64,000 nucleotides of DNA from Halomicrobium sp. LC1Hm (lineage in GTDB: Archaea > Halobacteriota > Halobacteria > Halobacteriales > Haloarculaceae): positions 2,418,001 to 2,482,000 of the forward strand of contig NZ_CP044129.1 in the NCBI RefSeq assembly GCF_009617995.1, in the 5' to 3' direction. A program made the translations under genes and the position numbers. The notes under the pieces are model-generated. The model worked only from the letters and a program-made list of their open reading frames with translations, was not told the origin of the DNA and made no database searches. Numbering within the stretch: position 1 is the stretch's first letter; the number at the start of each line of letters is the position of its first letter. Positions 25,144 through 33,586 of the stretch are shown here, piece after piece.

Positions 25144-25157
25144 TCGTTCGTGAACGA
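25144..25157. promoter_or_regulatory. Inverted repeat TCGTTC-GT-GAACGA (candidate operator)
   Basis: A perfect 6-2-6 palindrome stands about 95 bases upstream of the ABC operon A start. It shares the CGTTCG core with the larger palindrome at 25357. Confidence 0.35.
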
Positions 25158-25356
25158 AAGCAGGCGAGCCGCCTGCACGTCGTCGAACACCGACCCACGA
25201 TGACACAGCACAGCACGCACCGGCCGAGAACGGCCACGAGATCGCCCGACGCGGCGACGGTACCGACTCGACCGGTTCAGCGACGAGGCACGACCGAGCG
25301 ACCAACTGGACGGGGCCACACGGACGAACCTCGCGTTCGTCCCCCCGTCGAGGCTG

Positions 25357-25377
25357 TCGAACGAACGCTTCGTTCGA
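25357..25377. promoter_or_regulatory. Inverted repeat TCGAACGAA-CGC-TTCGTTCGA (candidate operator)
   Basis: A perfect 9-3-9 palindrome ends 46 bases before the first GH13 gene. It could be a regulator site or an RNA hairpin in a leader. Confidence 0.4.
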
Positions 25378-25423
25378 GACGCACAGACAGCCACGCCCCA
25401 CAGACAGGCCGCCGCGCCGGTGA

Positions 25424-27202
25424 GTGGCGGTGAGCGAGACAGCCAAGCGGGTGCGAGCCGACCGCCAGTGGTGGAAAGAGGCCGTCGTCTACCAGATCTA
25501 CCCGAAGAGCTTCTTCGACAGCGACGGCGACGGGATCGGTGACCTCGCTGGCATCACCGAGAAGGTCGACTACCTCGACGCGCTCGGGGTCGACGCGGTC
25601 TGGCTCTGTCCCGTCTACGACTCGCCACAGGCCGACAACGGCTACGACATCAGCGACTACCGGTCGATCTTCGACACGTACGGCGACCTGGCCGACTGGG
25701 AGCGCCTCCTGTCCGAACTCCACGACAGGGACATCAGGCTCGTCATGGATCTCGTCGTCAACCACACGTCCAGCGAACACGAGTGGTTCCAGCGCTCGCG
25801 CCGTGGCGAGGGCGAGTACGCCGACTACTACCACTGGCGCGACGGTCGCCCGGCCGCGGAGGCCGACTACGACACCGACGACGGCCCCGCCGACGAGGTC
25901 GCCCCCAACAACTGGGAGTCGATCTTCGGCGGCCCCGCGTGGGCCTACGACGAGGAACGCGAGCAGTGGTACCTCCACCTCTTCGACGAGAGCCAGCCGG
26001 ACCTCAACTGGGAGCATGAGGCCGTCCGCGAGGACGTGTACGAGATGATGGGCTGGTGGCTCGACCGCGGGATCGACGGGTTCCGCATGGACGTGATCAA
26101 CCTCGTCTCGAAGACGCCGGGGCTTCCGGACGGCGACCCCGACGGTGGCCTCGTCGGCGCAGAGCACTTCATGAACGGGCCCAAGGTCCACGACTACCTC
26201 TCGGAGCTGGTCGCCGAAGCCATCCCGGACGACGACATTCTCACCGTCGGCGAGACGCCGGGGGCGAGCGTCGAGGACGCCCAGCGGTTCGTCGGCGAGG
26301 ACGGCCTCTCGATGGTGTTCCAGTTCGAGCACGTCAACGTCGGCCACGAGGGCGACAAGTGGTCGCTGGAGGACTACTCGCTGGTCGAACTCAAAGAGAG
26401 TCTGGCACGCTGGCAGAACGGACTGGCCGACGAGGGGTGGAACAGCCTCTACCTGAGCAACCACGACCAGCCCCGGACCGTCTCTCGGTTCGGCGACGAC
26501 GGGCAGTATCGCGACCGTTCGGCGAAGCTGCTCGGGACGCTGCTGTACACGCTCCAGGGGACGCCGTTCGTCTACCAGGGCCAGGAGATCGGCATGACAA
26601 ACGCCCCCTTCGAGTCGAAGTCCGAGCTGCGAGACGTGGAGTCGATCAACTTCGTCGAGGAGGCCATCGAGAGCGGCACGGCCGAGAGCTACGAGGACGT
26701 ACGCGACGCCGTCGAGACCGTCGGCCGCGACAACGCCCGCACGCCGATGCAGTGGTCCGACGACGAGAACGCCGGCTTCACCGACGGCGAACCGTGGCTC
26801 AAGGTCAACCCCAACTACGACGCGATCAACGTCGAGCAGGCACGCGCCGACCCGGACTCGGTGTGGCACTACTACCGCGAGCTCGGCGACCTCCGCGCGG
26901 ACCGGGACCTGCTCGTCTACGGCACGTTCGACTTGCTCGCGCCCGACGACGAACAGGTGTTTGCCTACACCCGGACGCTGGCCGACGAGCGCGCGCTCGT
27001 CGTCCTCAACGTCTCGGCGCAGGCGGCCACGTTCGCGGTCCCCGACGACGCTGGCGACGGCCTCGAACTCGCGATTGCGAACGTGAACGCCCCCGAAACG
27101 CCCGGCAGCACCGTCGAACTCGATCCCTACGAGGCGCGCGTCTATCTGACGCCCGCGGATAGCACCGACCGACCGACGACCACGAACTCCGATTCGACAT
27201 GA
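25424..27202 (+). CDS. GH13 alpha-glucosidase (oligo-1,6-glucosidase-like)
   Basis: 592 residues with the GH13 oligo-glucosidase layout: QWWKEAVVYQIYPKSFFDSDGDGIGDLAGI, then NHTSSEHEWFQRSR, GFRMDVIN (nucleophile D223), TVGETPG (acid/base E277), and NHDQPRTVSRFG (D348). The residue after the nucleophile is valine, which in characterised relatives goes with cleavage of alpha-1,6 bonds. There is no signal peptide, so it acts in the cytosol on imported oligosaccharides. It overlaps the next GH13 gene by ATGA. The start is uncertain between GTG 25424 and GTG 25430. Residues about 113-172 are nearly identical in DNA to the second gene. Confidence 0.88.
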   Translation: MAVSETAKRVRADRQWWKEAVVYQIYPKSFFDSDGDGIGDLAGITEKVDYLDALGVDAVWLCPVYDSPQADNGYDISDYRSIFDTYGDLADWERLLSELHDRDIRLVMDLVVNHTSSEHEWFQRSRRGEGEYADYYHWRDGRPAAEADYDTDDGPADEVAPNNWESIFGGPAWAYDEEREQWYLHLFDESQPDLNWEHEAVREDVYEMMGWWLDRGIDGFRMDVINLVSKTPGLPDGDPDGGLVGAEHFMNGPKVHDYLSELVAEAIPDDDILTVGETPGASVEDAQRFVGEDGLSMVFQFEHVNVGHEGDKWSLEDYSLVELKESLARWQNGLADEGWNSLYLSNHDQPRTVSRFGDDGQYRDRSAKLLGTLLYTLQGTPFVYQGQEIGMTNAPFESKSELRDVESINFVEEAIESGTAESYEDVRDAVETVGRDNARTPMQWSDDENAGFTDGEPWLKVNPNYDAINVEQARADPDSVWHYYRELGDLRADRDLLVYGTFDLLAPDDEQVFAYTRTLADERALVVLNVSAQAATFAVPDDAGDGLELAIANVNAPETPGSTVELDPYEARVYLTPADSTDRPTTTNSDST

Positions 27203-28932
27203 GCACGAACACACTCACGACGCTGGAGCACATCGACCGCGAATGGTGGAAAGAGGCCGTCGTCTACCAGATCTACCCCCGAAGCTTCAACGACACCGAC
27301 GGGGACGGCGTGGGCGACTTACAGGGTATCGTCGACAAGGTCGACTACATCGACTCGCTGGGCGTCGACCTCGTCTGGCTGTGCCCGGTCTATGGCTCGC
27401 CCAACGAGGACAACGGCTACGACATCAGCGACTACCACTCGATCATGGACGAGTTCGGCGACATGGCCGACTGGGAGCGCCTGCTGGCCGAACTCCACGA
27501 TCGGGACATCCGGCTGATCATGGACCTCGTCCTGAACCACACGTCCAGCGAACACGAGTGGTTCCAGCGCTCGCGCCGCCGCGAGGGCGAGTACGCCGAC
27601 TACTACTACTGGCGCGACGGTCGCCCGGCCGCGGAGGCCGACTACGACACCGACGACGGTCCCGCCGACGAGGTCGCCCCCAACAACTGGGAGTCGATCT
27701 TCGGCGGCCCCGCATGGAGCTACGTCCCAGAGCGCGAGCAGTGGTACCTCCACCTCTTCGACGAGAATCAGCCGGACCTCAACTGGCGGAATCCGACCGT
27801 CCGTCGGGCGATGAAAGACGTGGTCTCGTGGTGGCTCGACCGCGGGATCGACGGCTTCCGCATGGACGCGGTGTCTCACATGTCCAAGACCGACGGTCTC
27901 CCGGACGGCGACCCCGATGGCACGCCCACCGGGATCGAACACTTCAGCCACGGCCCCCGGCTGGAGGAGTACCTGACCGAGCTGTCGGCGGACGTGCTCT
28001 CGAATCACGACATCACGACCGTCGCGGAGATGGGCCACACCTCGATCGAGCAGGCCGCAAGCTACCTCGAAGACGACGCCGTCGGGCTGGACATGATCTT
28101 CCAGTTCAGCCACATGGGCGTCGACGGCGGCTGGGACCCCGAGACCGTCGGCGAGTGGGATCTCACCGAGTTCAAACGGATCATGTCCGAGCGCCAGGAC
28201 GCGCTCGCGGACCGTGGCTGGGACGCCCTCTTCCTGGGCAACCACGACCAGCCCCGGATCGTCTCCCGGTTCGGCGACGAGGCCGCCCACCGCGAGTCGG
28301 CCTCGCTGATCGCGACCTTCCTGCTGACGATGCGAGGGACCCCTTACATCTACCAGGGCGAGGAGATCGGCATGACCAACGCGGACTTCGAGAGCCTCGA
28401 CGAGATCGACGACCCGCAGACGGTCGGTCGCGTCGAGCAGTACATCGCCGACGGCGTCGCGGACTCCTACGAGGAGCTTCGCGAGGTCGTCAACGCCCAG
28501 AGCCGCGACCACGCCCGGACGCCGATGCAGTGGTCCGACGAGGCGGGGACGGGCTTTACCGACGGCGAACCGTGGCTCAAGTGCAACGCCGACTACACCG
28601 AGATCAACGTCGCCGCCCAGCGAGACGACCCGGCGTCGGTACTGAACCAGTACCGGACGCTGATCGACCTCCGCCAGTCGACGGACGCGCTGGTCTACGG
28701 CGACTACGAGCTACTCACGCCCGAGGACGACCAGCTCTACGCGTACACGCGGACGCTCGACGACGAACGGGTGCTCGTGGTGCTCAACTGGTCGAGCGAG
28801 TCGGCGACGTTCGAGGGCAGCGAGATCGATGCCGGCGATGCGACGGTGCTGTACGGGAATCGCGACGACCCGCCGACCGATCCCACCGGAGCGTCGCTCC
28901 GGCCGTGGGAAGCCGTCGTCTACCGGCTGTAG
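27199..28932 (+). CDS. GH13 alpha-glucosidase (maltase-like)
   Basis: 577 residues, tandem paralogue of the preceding gene: REWWKEAVVYQIYPRSFNDTDGDGVGDLQGI, NHTSSEHEWFQ, GFRMDAVSH (nucleophile D223), TVAEMGH (E277), LGNHDQPRIVSRFG (D350). The residue after the nucleophile is alanine, the state usually seen in alpha-1,4-specific maltases, so the pair may divide alpha-1,4 and alpha-1,6 linkages. Cytosolic, with no signal peptide. Translation is coupled to the first gene through an ATGA overlap. A 178-bp tract (27536-27713) differs from the first gene at only four positions, a sign of gene conversion. Confidence 0.88.
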   Translation: MSTNTLTTLEHIDREWWKEAVVYQIYPRSFNDTDGDGVGDLQGIVDKVDYIDSLGVDLVWLCPVYGSPNEDNGYDISDYHSIMDEFGDMADWERLLAELHDRDIRLIMDLVLNHTSSEHEWFQRSRRREGEYADYYYWRDGRPAAEADYDTDDGPADEVAPNNWESIFGGPAWSYVPEREQWYLHLFDENQPDLNWRNPTVRRAMKDVVSWWLDRGIDGFRMDAVSHMSKTDGLPDGDPDGTPTGIEHFSHGPRLEEYLTELSADVLSNHDITTVAEMGHTSIEQAASYLEDDAVGLDMIFQFSHMGVDGGWDPETVGEWDLTEFKRIMSERQDALADRGWDALFLGNHDQPRIVSRFGDEAAHRESASLIATFLLTMRGTPYIYQGEEIGMTNADFESLDEIDDPQTVGRVEQYIADGVADSYEELREVVNAQSRDHARTPMQWSDEAGTGFTDGEPWLKCNADYTEINVAAQRDDPASVLNQYRTLIDLRQSTDALVYGDYELLTPEDDQLYAYTRTLDDERVLVVLNWSSESATFEGSEIDAGDATVLYGNRDDPPTDPTGASLRPWEAVVYRL

Positions 28933-30013
28933 GGCTCTGTCCCTCGTCGCTCGGCGACGCCGACTTCGCAGGCCGTCACCGGTCAGACGGTTCGAGTACT
29001 CTGTCACCAACGGTACTGTGAACGGCGAACAGCCAGTTCACACGATCGTTACAGAGACGTGTCTCCCCACGAACACCAGGCGCACTGACCGAACTGACCG
29101 GATACGTTCGGTGTGTTACTATAGCCGTCTGGAACAGTGGCGGAAGATCTAGACGCTCCGTCGCAAAGCGAACACTGTACCGGGAGCAAAATGGGTAGCA
29201 AACGCCGGTCTGGACATCACCGAGCAGCGTCGTCCACAATCAGAACCACAGTGCTATCTCCAAAATATATCCAAAGGAAGTAAGCTAACGGTATAGTGCG
29301 TTCAGACTTTCTCAGTGTCATGCGATAAAACGACATTCTCATACAGAAAACAGCCATATATCCAGATCTGTCAGAGATATAGTCATTTATAACAAAACAC
29401 TCGTGTTCCAATATTATAAACCCTTATGCTATACATGGGTGAGAAAATCTTGAAGTGATGGCAAAAATAGAGATTTGGAGATATATACGGAGATATAGTA
29501 GCAGATAAATCAGAGTGTTCGTGGATATCCAATTGGTATCTCGTACTACCGTCAGCCAGGTGTGGGTTGCCTCGGGAAAGCGGTAATTCCAGTGCCCAGA
29601 GCCATAACGACAGTACATCTGTTATATCCACTCAAGAGAGGTAGGATACGCACGAAGAGAGACGGACTGGCGTGCTGCTCAGCCACTTCGATGCCCTCTC
29701 TGCGAGGGAAATATTCGACAGCAGATCGGTCGCTCAGATCGTCACCGAAAGCAGATGTAATAAAATATATTTATTTGGGTGATACACATCGACCTAGAAC
29801 CCATCAACAATATTATAATATATTCCTACATCACATGAAGAAGACACCGATAGCGTTTGAAAACAGAGATACTGCTACTTTCACGATTCAAAAGAAAAAG
29901 ACATTTATCATATGATTATTGATCTGCTCCAAGCTTCTAAATACATACGTGCAAATACATGCGTCGCGGAGTCGTGCGATAGACATTCATGCGAAGGACA
30001 CAATGGACCGTGC
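28933..30013. other. AT-rich non-coding region, about 1.1 kb
   Basis: No gene with family resemblance was found. From about 29230 the base composition falls sharply compared with the neighbouring genes and many TATA-like runs appear (around 29264, 29380, 29412, 29480, 29762 and 29808). Short open frames exist but lack haloarchaeal codon use. It may be a decayed insertion or a complex regulatory zone ahead of the TrmB gene at 30014. Confidence 0.5.
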
Positions 30014-31096
30014 ATGGATCGAGAAACGCTCAAGCAAGCGCTGGAAAATGCAGATCTCACGGCCTACGAGGCCGAAGCGTACTTGACGCTCGTCAACTAC
30101 GGTCGTCTGCCTGCTGTGGACGTCGCAAAGAAGTCAGACGTGCCAACGTCCCAGGTGTACGATACGCTCCGCTCGCTGGAGTCGAAGGGGTTCGTCGAGA
30201 CGATCGACCAGGATCAGTTGCACGCTGAACCGTCGGATCCCGTCGAAATCCTCAGACACCTGCGTGAACGCGGAGAGTTGTTCACGGACGCCGCCGAAGA
30301 ACTGGAAGACCGCTGGGAGCAACCAGACCTCAACGACCATCGGGTCGGCGTCGTCAAGCACGCCGAGACGGTGCTCGAACACGTCCGGACACAGGTACGG
30401 GACGCGAACACCGCCGTGGAAGTCGCGTTGACCGCCGATCAGTTCGAATCACTGCGGGGAGAGCTGAAGTCGGCCGCCAAACGCGGTGTGATCGTTCACG
30501 TCGCGATCTATTACGAGTCCGATCTCGACGAGCGGAGCACGTCGTGGGACGTCTCGATGACGAACCTCGAAATCCGCGTCGTGAAGATACCCGGTCCTTT
30601 CCTCGCAGTGCTCGATCGGAGTCGGTCGTACTTTGCTCCGAACTCGCGGGCGACGGAGAACTACGGTATCCTCATCAACGACAACATTCTCTCCTTTATC
30701 AACCACTGGTACTTCCAGACCTGTCTCTGGTACTCGTGGGACCCGTTAGTGCCGAACCACGAACTGCCGAAACCCTACGTCAGCCTCAAGGAATTTATCC
30801 GAGAGATCGCGCCGCTGTACCACGACGGCGCGAATATCGCCGTGACCGTCTCGGGCATCGATATAGAGACCGAAGAGTTCAGGACGGTCACCGGTGCAGT
30901 CACAGACATCGACTACCCCAACGAGGTCCGTGATGGCTCGCCGTCGCTCGAACAGCTCTCGACGTACGCAGTGGTGACGCTCACGACGGGTGAAGAGGTG
31001 GTCTCCATCGGTGGATGGGGCGCGGTGTACGAGGATCTCGAAGCCCAGAAGATCACCCTGGAAGCGATCTCGTTCGACTATCCCGGTCAGTCGTAA
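30014..31096 (+). CDS. TrmB-family transcriptional regulator, second copy
   Basis: 360 residues: N-terminal winged helix ENADLTAYEAEAYLTLVNYGRLPAVDVAKKSDVPTSQVYDTLRSLESKGFVETI, helical linker, a PLD-like sensor region (NTAVEVALTADQFESLRGELKSAAKRGVIVHVAIYYES), and a C-terminal beta domain ending TTGEEVVSIGGWGAVYEDLEAQKITLEAISFDY, which matches the end of the TrmB protein at 16625. It converges on the GH3 gene; their ends overlap by ten bases. The frame is open to 29912, but MDRETLKQALENADL at 30014 is the natural start. It likely controls ABC operon B and GH3. Confidence 0.87.
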   Translation: MDRETLKQALENADLTAYEAEAYLTLVNYGRLPAVDVAKKSDVPTSQVYDTLRSLESKGFVETIDQDQLHAEPSDPVEILRHLRERGELFTDAAEELEDRWEQPDLNDHRVGVVKHAETVLEHVRTQVRDANTAVEVALTADQFESLRGELKSAAKRGVIVHVAIYYESDLDERSTSWDVSMTNLEIRVVKIPGPFLAVLDRSRSYFAPNSRATENYGILINDNILSFINHWYFQTCLWYSWDPLVPNHELPKPYVSLKEFIREIAPLYHDGANIAVTVSGIDIETEEFRTVTGAVTDIDYPNEVRDGSPSLEQLSTYAVVTLTTGEEVVSIGGWGAVYEDLEAQKITLEAISFDYPGQS

Positions 31097-33318
31097 GTCG
31101 TCTCGACGGCGAGTTCGACCGTGTGCTCACCGACGTGAACTGAATACGCACCGGCGTCGGACTGTCTGAGGCCGTCGCGGTCTATCCGACCCAGTTCGGT
31201 CGCCGAGAGTTCGATCTCGACCGTGGCCGCCTCACCGCCGTCGAGCGAGACGCGCTCGAAACCGCGCAGTTCGCGGACCGGTGTGATACGAGAGCTCGCG
31301 TGGTCGGTGACGTACGCCTGTACAACGTCGGTTCCCGGTCGATCGCTGACGTTTGCAACGGGCACTCGAACCGTCGTCGTCTCGTGTGGCCCGATGGTCG
31401 GTTTCGTCAGCGTCACGTCACCGTACTCGAAGTCGGCGTAACTGATTCCGTGACCGAACTCGAACAGCGGGTCGTACGAGGAGAGATGTTCGTCCTGACC
31501 GATTGGGGTCGGATGTGGGAAGTGGTTGAACCGCGTCTGGAGGTGCCCCTCGGACTTCGGAACGGAGATCGGGAGCCGACCGCCGGGATCGTTCGCTCCG
31601 AAGAGCGTCTCGGCGACGGCCCGTCCGCCCATCGTCCCGGGGTAGTAGGCCATGAGGATCGCGGGGACGTGCTCGACCATCCAGTCGACGACGAGCGGTC
31701 GACCCGTGACCAGTACGCCGACGACGGGCGTTCCCGTCTCGTGAATCGCCTCGACGAGATCTCGCTGGGCGTCGGGGAGGTGAAGCGTCTGTCTGTTCGG
31801 GAACTCGTCGGGTTCGGTGCCGGTGTCGACGCTCGGACCGAACTCGTGGAGGTACCACGGTTCACCGACGGCGACGACGGCCACGTCCGCGTCTGCAGCT
31901 GCTTCGGCGGCCGCGTCCACGTCGAGCGTGTCGTTCATCGTTGCCCCCTGTTCGTAGACGACGGTCCCGGACGACAGCGTCTCGATGCCGTCACGTATCG
32001 TCACGACGTCGGTCCCCTCGGGGTCTGGAACGCTCCAGCCACCGAGCTGGTGGACCACGTCGTCGGCGTTCGGACCAGCGACGAGTACGTCCGCATCGTC
32101 GTCGAGGGGCAGGACGGCGTCGTTTTGCAGCAGCGTCATCGAATCGCGCGCCACGTCGAGAGAGGCCTGGCGGTGAGCGTCGGCACCGACGACCTCACGC
32201 GCCTCGTCCGGGTCGACGAAGGGATCCTCGAAGAGACCCAGTCGGAACTTCTGTTCGAGGAGCCGCTCGACGCTCTCGTCGACGACGGCCTCGGCTACGT
32301 GCCCGTCCTCCACCAGGGAGACGAGGTGTTCGGCGTGGGCGACACTGTCGACGGATGCGATGTCCAGTCCCGCTTCGCGGGTCTGGCGGACTGACTCGCG
32401 GTGGTCCGAAGTGATCTTGTGGTCCTCGTCGAGCATCGTCACGCCGCCCCAGTCGGAGACCACCGTTCCCTCAAAGCCCAGTTTTCCGCGGAGCAAATCC
32501 GTCAGGTACCGTCGTGATCCGTGCGCAGGCTCGCCGTCGATACCGTTGTACGAGGGCATCACGGATTCGACATCTTCGTCCAGCGCGTCGAGGAACGAGG
32601 GCAAGAAGACGTTTCGAAGCAGATACTCGGACACTTCGACCGGAGCAGCGTCTTCGCCGCGGGCGGGTTCGCTGTAGGCGGGGAAGTGTTTCGCCGTCGC
32701 GATGACCGACGACGGGTCTTCGATGCCGTCGCCCTGATAGCCACGGACCTTCGCGGCCGCCAGCTTCCCACACAGATACGGGCTCTCGCCGAACGTCTCG
32801 AACGTGCGGCCCCAGCGGGGATCACGGGCTACGTCACAGGTCGGAGAGTAGTTCTGGTGTGCGCCACTTCGCCGCACCTCTGTCGCCGTGATACTGGCTC
32901 CTCGTTCGACGGCCGCCGTGTCCCACGTGGCAGCGGCACCGAGCCCGTTGGGGAACGCCGTCCCCTCGGCGACGTAGGCGTGGCCGTGGACGGCGTCGAC
33001 GTTGAACAGCAGTGGGATCCCGAGGCGCGTCTCGGAGAGCGCAACGTCTTGCAACCGGTTGACGTTCTCGACGATGTCGTCCAGACGCATATCGACGGCT
33101 CCACCCCAGCCAAACGACGCGACGGCACCGATACCGTGCTCCGTGATTTCCTCGGCCACGTCGTCGACGTCTTTGAACTCGTCAAGGTGGCCTGCCCACG
33201 TCCCGACCAGTTGGCCGACCTTCTCTTCGAGAGTCATGCGGTCCAAGAGGTCAGCGACACGTCTCGCGGTCGGGACGGTCGCATCCCTAAACAGGGGTTG
33301 CTTGTCACTTGACTGCAT
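31087..33318 (-). CDS. GH3 beta-glycosidase (beta-glucosidase type)
   Basis: 743 residues. The N-terminal TIM-barrel of GH3 has RMTLEEKVGQL, VDAVHGHAYV, DPRWGRTFETFGESPYL, IATAKHFPAY and GTVVSDWGG, with nucleophile D289. The alpha/beta sandwich domain (VVAVGEPWYLHEFG) comes next, then a C-terminal fibronectin-III-like domain (TTTVRVPVANVSDRPGTDVVQAYV). There is no signal peptide, so hydrolysis would happen in the cytosol after import by the adjacent ABC system. The ATG at 33318 stands 26-36 bases after a strong TATA element. GH3 also covers xylosidases; the exact sugar cannot be told. Confidence 0.9.
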   Translation of the reverse strand: MQSSDKQPLFRDATVPTARRVADLLDRMTLEEKVGQLVGTWAGHLDEFKDVDDVAEEITEHGIGAVASFGWGGAVDMRLDDIVENVNRLQDVALSETRLGIPLLFNVDAVHGHAYVAEGTAFPNGLGAAATWDTAAVERGASITATEVRRSGAHQNYSPTCDVARDPRWGRTFETFGESPYLCGKLAAAKVRGYQGDGIEDPSSVIATAKHFPAYSEPARGEDAAPVEVSEYLLRNVFLPSFLDALDEDVESVMPSYNGIDGEPAHGSRRYLTDLLRGKLGFEGTVVSDWGGVTMLDEDHKITSDHRESVRQTREAGLDIASVDSVAHAEHLVSLVEDGHVAEAVVDESVERLLEQKFRLGLFEDPFVDPDEAREVVGADAHRQASLDVARDSMTLLQNDAVLPLDDDADVLVAGPNADDVVHQLGGWSVPDPEGTDVVTIRDGIETLSSGTVVYEQGATMNDTLDVDAAAEAAADADVAVVAVGEPWYLHEFGPSVDTGTEPDEFPNRQTLHLPDAQRDLVEAIHETGTPVVGVLVTGRPLVVDWMVEHVPAILMAYYPGTMGGRAVAETLFGANDPGGRLPISVPKSEGHLQTRFNHFPHPTPIGQDEHLSSYDPLFEFGHGISYADFEYGDVTLTKPTIGPHETTTVRVPVANVSDRPGTDVVQAYVTDHASSRITPVRELRGFERVSLDGGEAATVEIELSATELGRIDRDGLRQSDAGAYSVHVGEHTVELAVETTYD

Positions 33319-33343
33319 CACCCGAAGGATTTCATTAGGAGGA

Positions 33344-33354
33344 TTTATATTTTT
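33344..33354 (-). promoter_or_regulatory. TATA element for the GH3 gene
   Basis: The minus strand reads AAAAATATAAA, 26-36 bases before the ATG at 33318. One of the strongest TATA boxes in the window. Confidence 0.6.
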
Positions 33355-33586
33355 GGATGTTTGTGGAACCTGACGGCCGACAGCTCGGGAGTCCTCACGG
33401 AGAAGGCGCTATCTGTCGTCGTCCCGACTGCTGGCGAGCCTGGGCATTCGATCCTAAAACGGGTAGAGAACTCGATTGCCCGAGAACTGGCAGGCCAGTA
33501 GCTATCGAGAAACGCACGCTCCAGATATACCCAATGATCTTCCAAAATACTTATTGTGGGTGGGCAAACTCATCAGGGTGTACGCA

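Larger units (their letters stand above)
25049..25423. other. Divergent control region between ABC operon A and the GH13 genes
   Basis: No convincing gene is present. The left side has the TATA-like element for operon A and an ACTTAAG at about 25119. The GC-rich right side contains two inverted repeats sharing the core CGTTCG (25144-25157 and 25357-25377) and a GCAGGCG/CGCCTGC stem at 25160-25176. No clear TATA element stands close to the GH13 start. A minus-strand frame of 118 codons here has no recognisable content. Confidence 0.5.

Noticed and set aside
25277-27214. Open frame of 645 codons antisense to the first GH13 gene
   Set aside because: It is a shadow of the GC-rich codon pattern of the GH13 gene. 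It has no family features, while the sense frame has a complete GH13 active site.
29383-29915. Short frames in the AT-rich island considered as transposase remnants
   Set aside because: No transposase motif, terminal repeat or target duplication could be recognised; codon use is unlike the genome.
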